This document shows positions 61,520 through 64,000 of a stretch of DNA of 64,000 nucleotides, piece by piece; the stretch's first letter is position 1; each line of letters begins with the position of its first letter. A program made the position numbers and the translations under genes. The stretch covers positions 785,468,384 through 785,532,383 of the forward strand of contig OX422207.1 of assembly GCA_949130495.1 (NCBI GenBank), written 5' to 3'. Source of the stretch: Sambucus nigra. Its lineage: Eukaryota; Streptophyta; Magnoliopsida; Dipsacales; Adoxaceae. The notes beneath the pieces were generated by a model. It did not search any database and was not told where the DNA came from. It worked only from the letters and a program-made list of their open reading frames with translations.

Positions 61520-62140
61520 GAAGAATATAATTTTCCCATTATGTATCTTTAGTACCGAATTACTGGTGCTTGCATTCTCAGTATTATCATCGTCACTCAA
61601 GATAATGATGAACTTTCCATTGGTGAAGAATTTTAGTTTCTGATGGAGGGAAGAAGACACACCCTTGATACTTTAGAGCCGTGGTCGTTCGAGTAACATG
61701 TTGAAATAAGCTGGAATGTCGTTGACTTAGAATTCAGTAACGATATTTATAAGGCCAACCCTATTGCAAGATTTATGGATCTCATCACTTCCCAACGAGT
61801 ATTATCATAAGCACGCACCACGGTGGAGGTTGGAGCAAGGTCGCTCACTTTCATCTCCAAAAAATTGATGGTTCTCAATGGGAAAATATTAAGAGTTGAT
61901 CCATTATCAATAAGTGAAATTGGGACGGTATTTCAGATGAACTCGGCAAAGATATTTAGAGAATAGTTGTGATTTGGTCCGATTTCTTCTTCGGAGAAGG
62001 AAAGCATTATAGTAGCAGTTAGATATCCAACCAGATTCATGCTATTACAATGATTTCCTTCTGGCGTAGTGGAAGGAGGGACGGTGGGCCTGGTAAGTAG
62101 TTTAATTAAGGCATTTCGGTGCAGTTGCGAAGACATAAAG
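61520..62140 (-). pseudogene. Tat3 protease
   Basis: The - strand reads NLVGYLTATIMLSFSEEEIG to FAEFI (62136-61933), then after a stop TVPISLIDNGSTLNIFPLRT with the active-site DNG at 61897-61914, a VRAYDNT segment, and VSSSLHQKLKFFTNGKFIII (61660-61590). This is the Ogre-type retropepsin order. The frame is cut by several stops. Confidence 0.78.
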
Positions 62141-64000
62141 TGTCCCTACAAACTGATGTTAGCTTGGGTTTTCTTCAACTGATCAAGGATCTTTCTCTCC
62201 TCGAGGGTCATTTTTGGCATTGGAAGTTTCTCAATACCTTTCCCTTTGTCGATCATTGATGGTTACAGGCTTGGAACTTGGTAATGCCTCACTGATCTAG
62301 TCATATGGTTCACAGCAGAAGGGAAAAATAGAAACCCCATTTACTCATCTATCTCGGGTTGTTCGGCTACCTTGTTAATCTCTCCTAGAAGCTCCTTAAG
62401 CCATATCATTCTACATATGCTGACTATTGGGTTAGTTTTTGCTAAGCTTTGCTCTTCATCTGAACTATCGAATTCATCTGACAATGACATCATCTTTCTG
62501 TGAGAAGTCAATGCACTCCACAACCTCAATGGCCTCTTCGTATAGATGATCCCACTCAATGTGAAGATGTAGAAGTAAAGGGACCATACGCCCTTATAAT
62601 TTTAAAGCATCAAGTAACTCGAATATACAGCAAATTTCATTGATCTGTCAGAAGAAGTCTGCCATAATCTGGATGATATCATCTAAGATGACTTCATACC
62701 CCCTAATTATCTAACTCTCGAACCCACTTTCGAGATTCCAAGAATAATGTGATGAAACTATGGAAATCAATGGTCATTTTTTAGGGTAGTTTCATCCTGA
62801 ACACTAGAAGCTGGTTCAATACTGCTGATAATTCCATATCTTTCCCTTTAGAGCGGGTACGAACAATAATACACGCTCTTGTAAGGATTGATCAAGCCTG
62901 ATATGAAAAATAGGTAGGTTATAGGAGAAAATATGGGCAAACTTGAAAGGCTTTAGGGGAATATACGGGTATTATGGGTGATTTACTGGGCACGATTTGG
63001 GTAAATGGATCAAATTTTGGGTCTTCTTCTAGGAAGATAACATTTGTATGATTTGGGAGTGCATTATGGGTAGTTTTTGGCTTACGATTAGATGGTGGGT
63101 CCATGATACCCCAGTCAATCAGACCTTAGATTACATTTTAGATATGAAAACATTGATCAGTGGTGTGGCCAGCATTTTGGTGAAAATCACAATGGGCATC
63201 AGGTTTGTAATTTTTAGGAAGTGGGTTTAGTAATGGACGAAGGTCCAATGGTTTGATAATATTTCAGCTTAAAAGGGCTTAGTAAACTTTAGAGTGGGGA
63301 GTGTAAATCTCGGTGTATACCTTTTTGACTGGGTTAGGATGGTTGTCTAGTTCCCATGAAGTGGCAGATTGAGAGATGTTATTGATGGTTGAAACTATGG
63401 TATAGGCAGGCTTCTTATACTTTTTGGGAGTGAATTGTCTGGATACTTTCTTTGATTCAACTTCTATCTTGTAAAGACTTTATTCGATCTCTACTCTTTA
63501 TTCTTGGAGGGCTTGAAAATGGGGGTAGTACTGTCCACCCATTGTTGCTCAGACATGGGGTAAAAAGTTCTTCTTCACAATACTGACTTGCTCCTCTTCG
63601 GAAGATCGGTTGGTCATGATGACTTCTTTCTCTATCCATCTTGCTATGAAGTTACTAATACATTCCTCGGGATTCTATTTAAGAAGTTCTAAATCACTAC
63701 GGGTAACCTCCAACTCCTCATTATATTTGTACTATGACATGAATTCACGGTAACATCTTCCTAACTGCGAATTTTTGATTCCATGTAAGATAAGACCTAG
63801 CGCAGAGTGTTGTCCTTCAAAGTTTGTTGCAACACCTGGGCTATTATTTCCTCGGAGGCACCTAGGAGAGTCATGGATTAGTGATAACTTCGGAGATGAA
63901 CAATTTGGGGTCCACTACACCCGAACTTCTCAATAGTATCTTGAACTTTTTTGGCAGCCTTGCTTTAGGATAGGGAGACATATTTATGTAATTCATGTAG
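62141..64000 (-). pseudogene. gag: Tat3 gag (partial, decayed)
   Basis: Recognisable pieces on the - strand: SDLELLKQNPEECISNFIAR-like sequence and EEQVSIVKKNFLPHV (about 63690-63550), similar to Ogre gag, and a downstream region with a broken zinc-binding part (NLQYHQNAGHTTDQCF-like remnants around 63100-63200). Every frame has frequent stops. The N-terminus lies beyond the window. Confidence 0.6.

Larger units (their letters stand above)
48101..64000 (-). mobile_element. Tat3: decayed Ogre-like Ty3/gypsy element, 5' end beyond window
   Basis: On the - strand, from the window edge inward: gag (about 64000-62300), protease (62100-61520), then, beyond the CACTA2 insertion, RT (56700-55950), RNase H (55783-55200), integrase (55100-53837), an antisense ORF (52801-53288, + strand) and a repeat-rich LTR-like region (about 48200-51400). 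The blocks resemble Ogre (QVSIVKKNF-type gag, LIDNGSTLNIFP protease, DLNKDSPKDNY RT, LHRLNKFYP at the end). Stops and frameshifts occur every 100-300 bp, so it is the oldest of the three Tat-clade elements. LTR boundaries could not be fixed. Confidence 0.75.

Overview
The window is a 64-kb stretch of angiosperm nuclear DNA built almost wholly of transposable elements stacked inside one another. Evidence for a plant: Ty3/gypsy polyproteins of the Tat/Ogre type with two RNase H domains, a Ty1/copia element primed by initiator-Met tRNA, CACTA (En/Spm) transposons, Helitron-like elements carrying exons of a plant copine gene, and a hAT element. I found no intact host gene, tRNA, rRNA or CRISPR array. 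The species cannot be named; the low GC and element types would fit a dicot.

Layout. (1) 1-10571, + strand: a Tat-clade retrotransposon (Tat1) whose 5' end lies outside the window: broken gag-pro-RT-RNH-aRNH-IN, a 102-bp tandem repeat, an antisense intron-containing gene (5800-8159, - strand), then a 3' LTR split by a 1.3-kb hAT element with a perfect 8-bp target duplication. (2) 10629-37118, - strand: a Ty1/copia element cut by two later insertions: a complete second Tat element (Tat2, 11093-23282, two 506-bp LTRs) and a solo LTR (23504-33064, 5-bp duplication ATACC), itself cut by a CACTA transposon (24614-31007, duplication ATA). (3) 37119-46671: AT-rich DNA with at least two Helitron-like elements arranged nearly head to tail; the first holds two exons of a copine/BONZAI gene. 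(4) 46672-64000: a third, much decayed Ogre-like element on the - strand (3' LTR-like region with repeats, antisense ORF, IN, RNH, RT, then protease and gag), interrupted by a second CACTA element (57662-61516, duplication ATA) of the same family as the first.

How the parts relate. Each polyprotein set (gag, protease, RT, RNase H, integrase) would have driven copying of its own element, but all are broken by stops and frameshifts, and most stops examined are single C-to-T type changes (CAG/CAA to TAG/TAA, TGG to TGA, CGA to TGA). The first CACTA carries a broken Tnp2-type transposase and only traces of TnpA; the second carries a TnpA-type gene and no Tnp2. Both share a 12-bp terminal repeat and an array of about 11 copies of a 23-bp palindrome, so they could once have complemented each other.

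The most interesting signal is the antisense gene downstream of pol in the Tat elements. Tat1 and Tat2 are diverged, yet both carry, on the strand opposite gag-pol, a gene with a gypsy-associated N-terminal domain and a long coiled coil, and in both an 84-nt, phase-0, GT-AG intron lies directly before the coiled-coil exon. The third element has a shorter antisense ORF ending at a good splice donor. Antisense ORFs are known in the Tat clade; the shared exon layout is what deserves a check.
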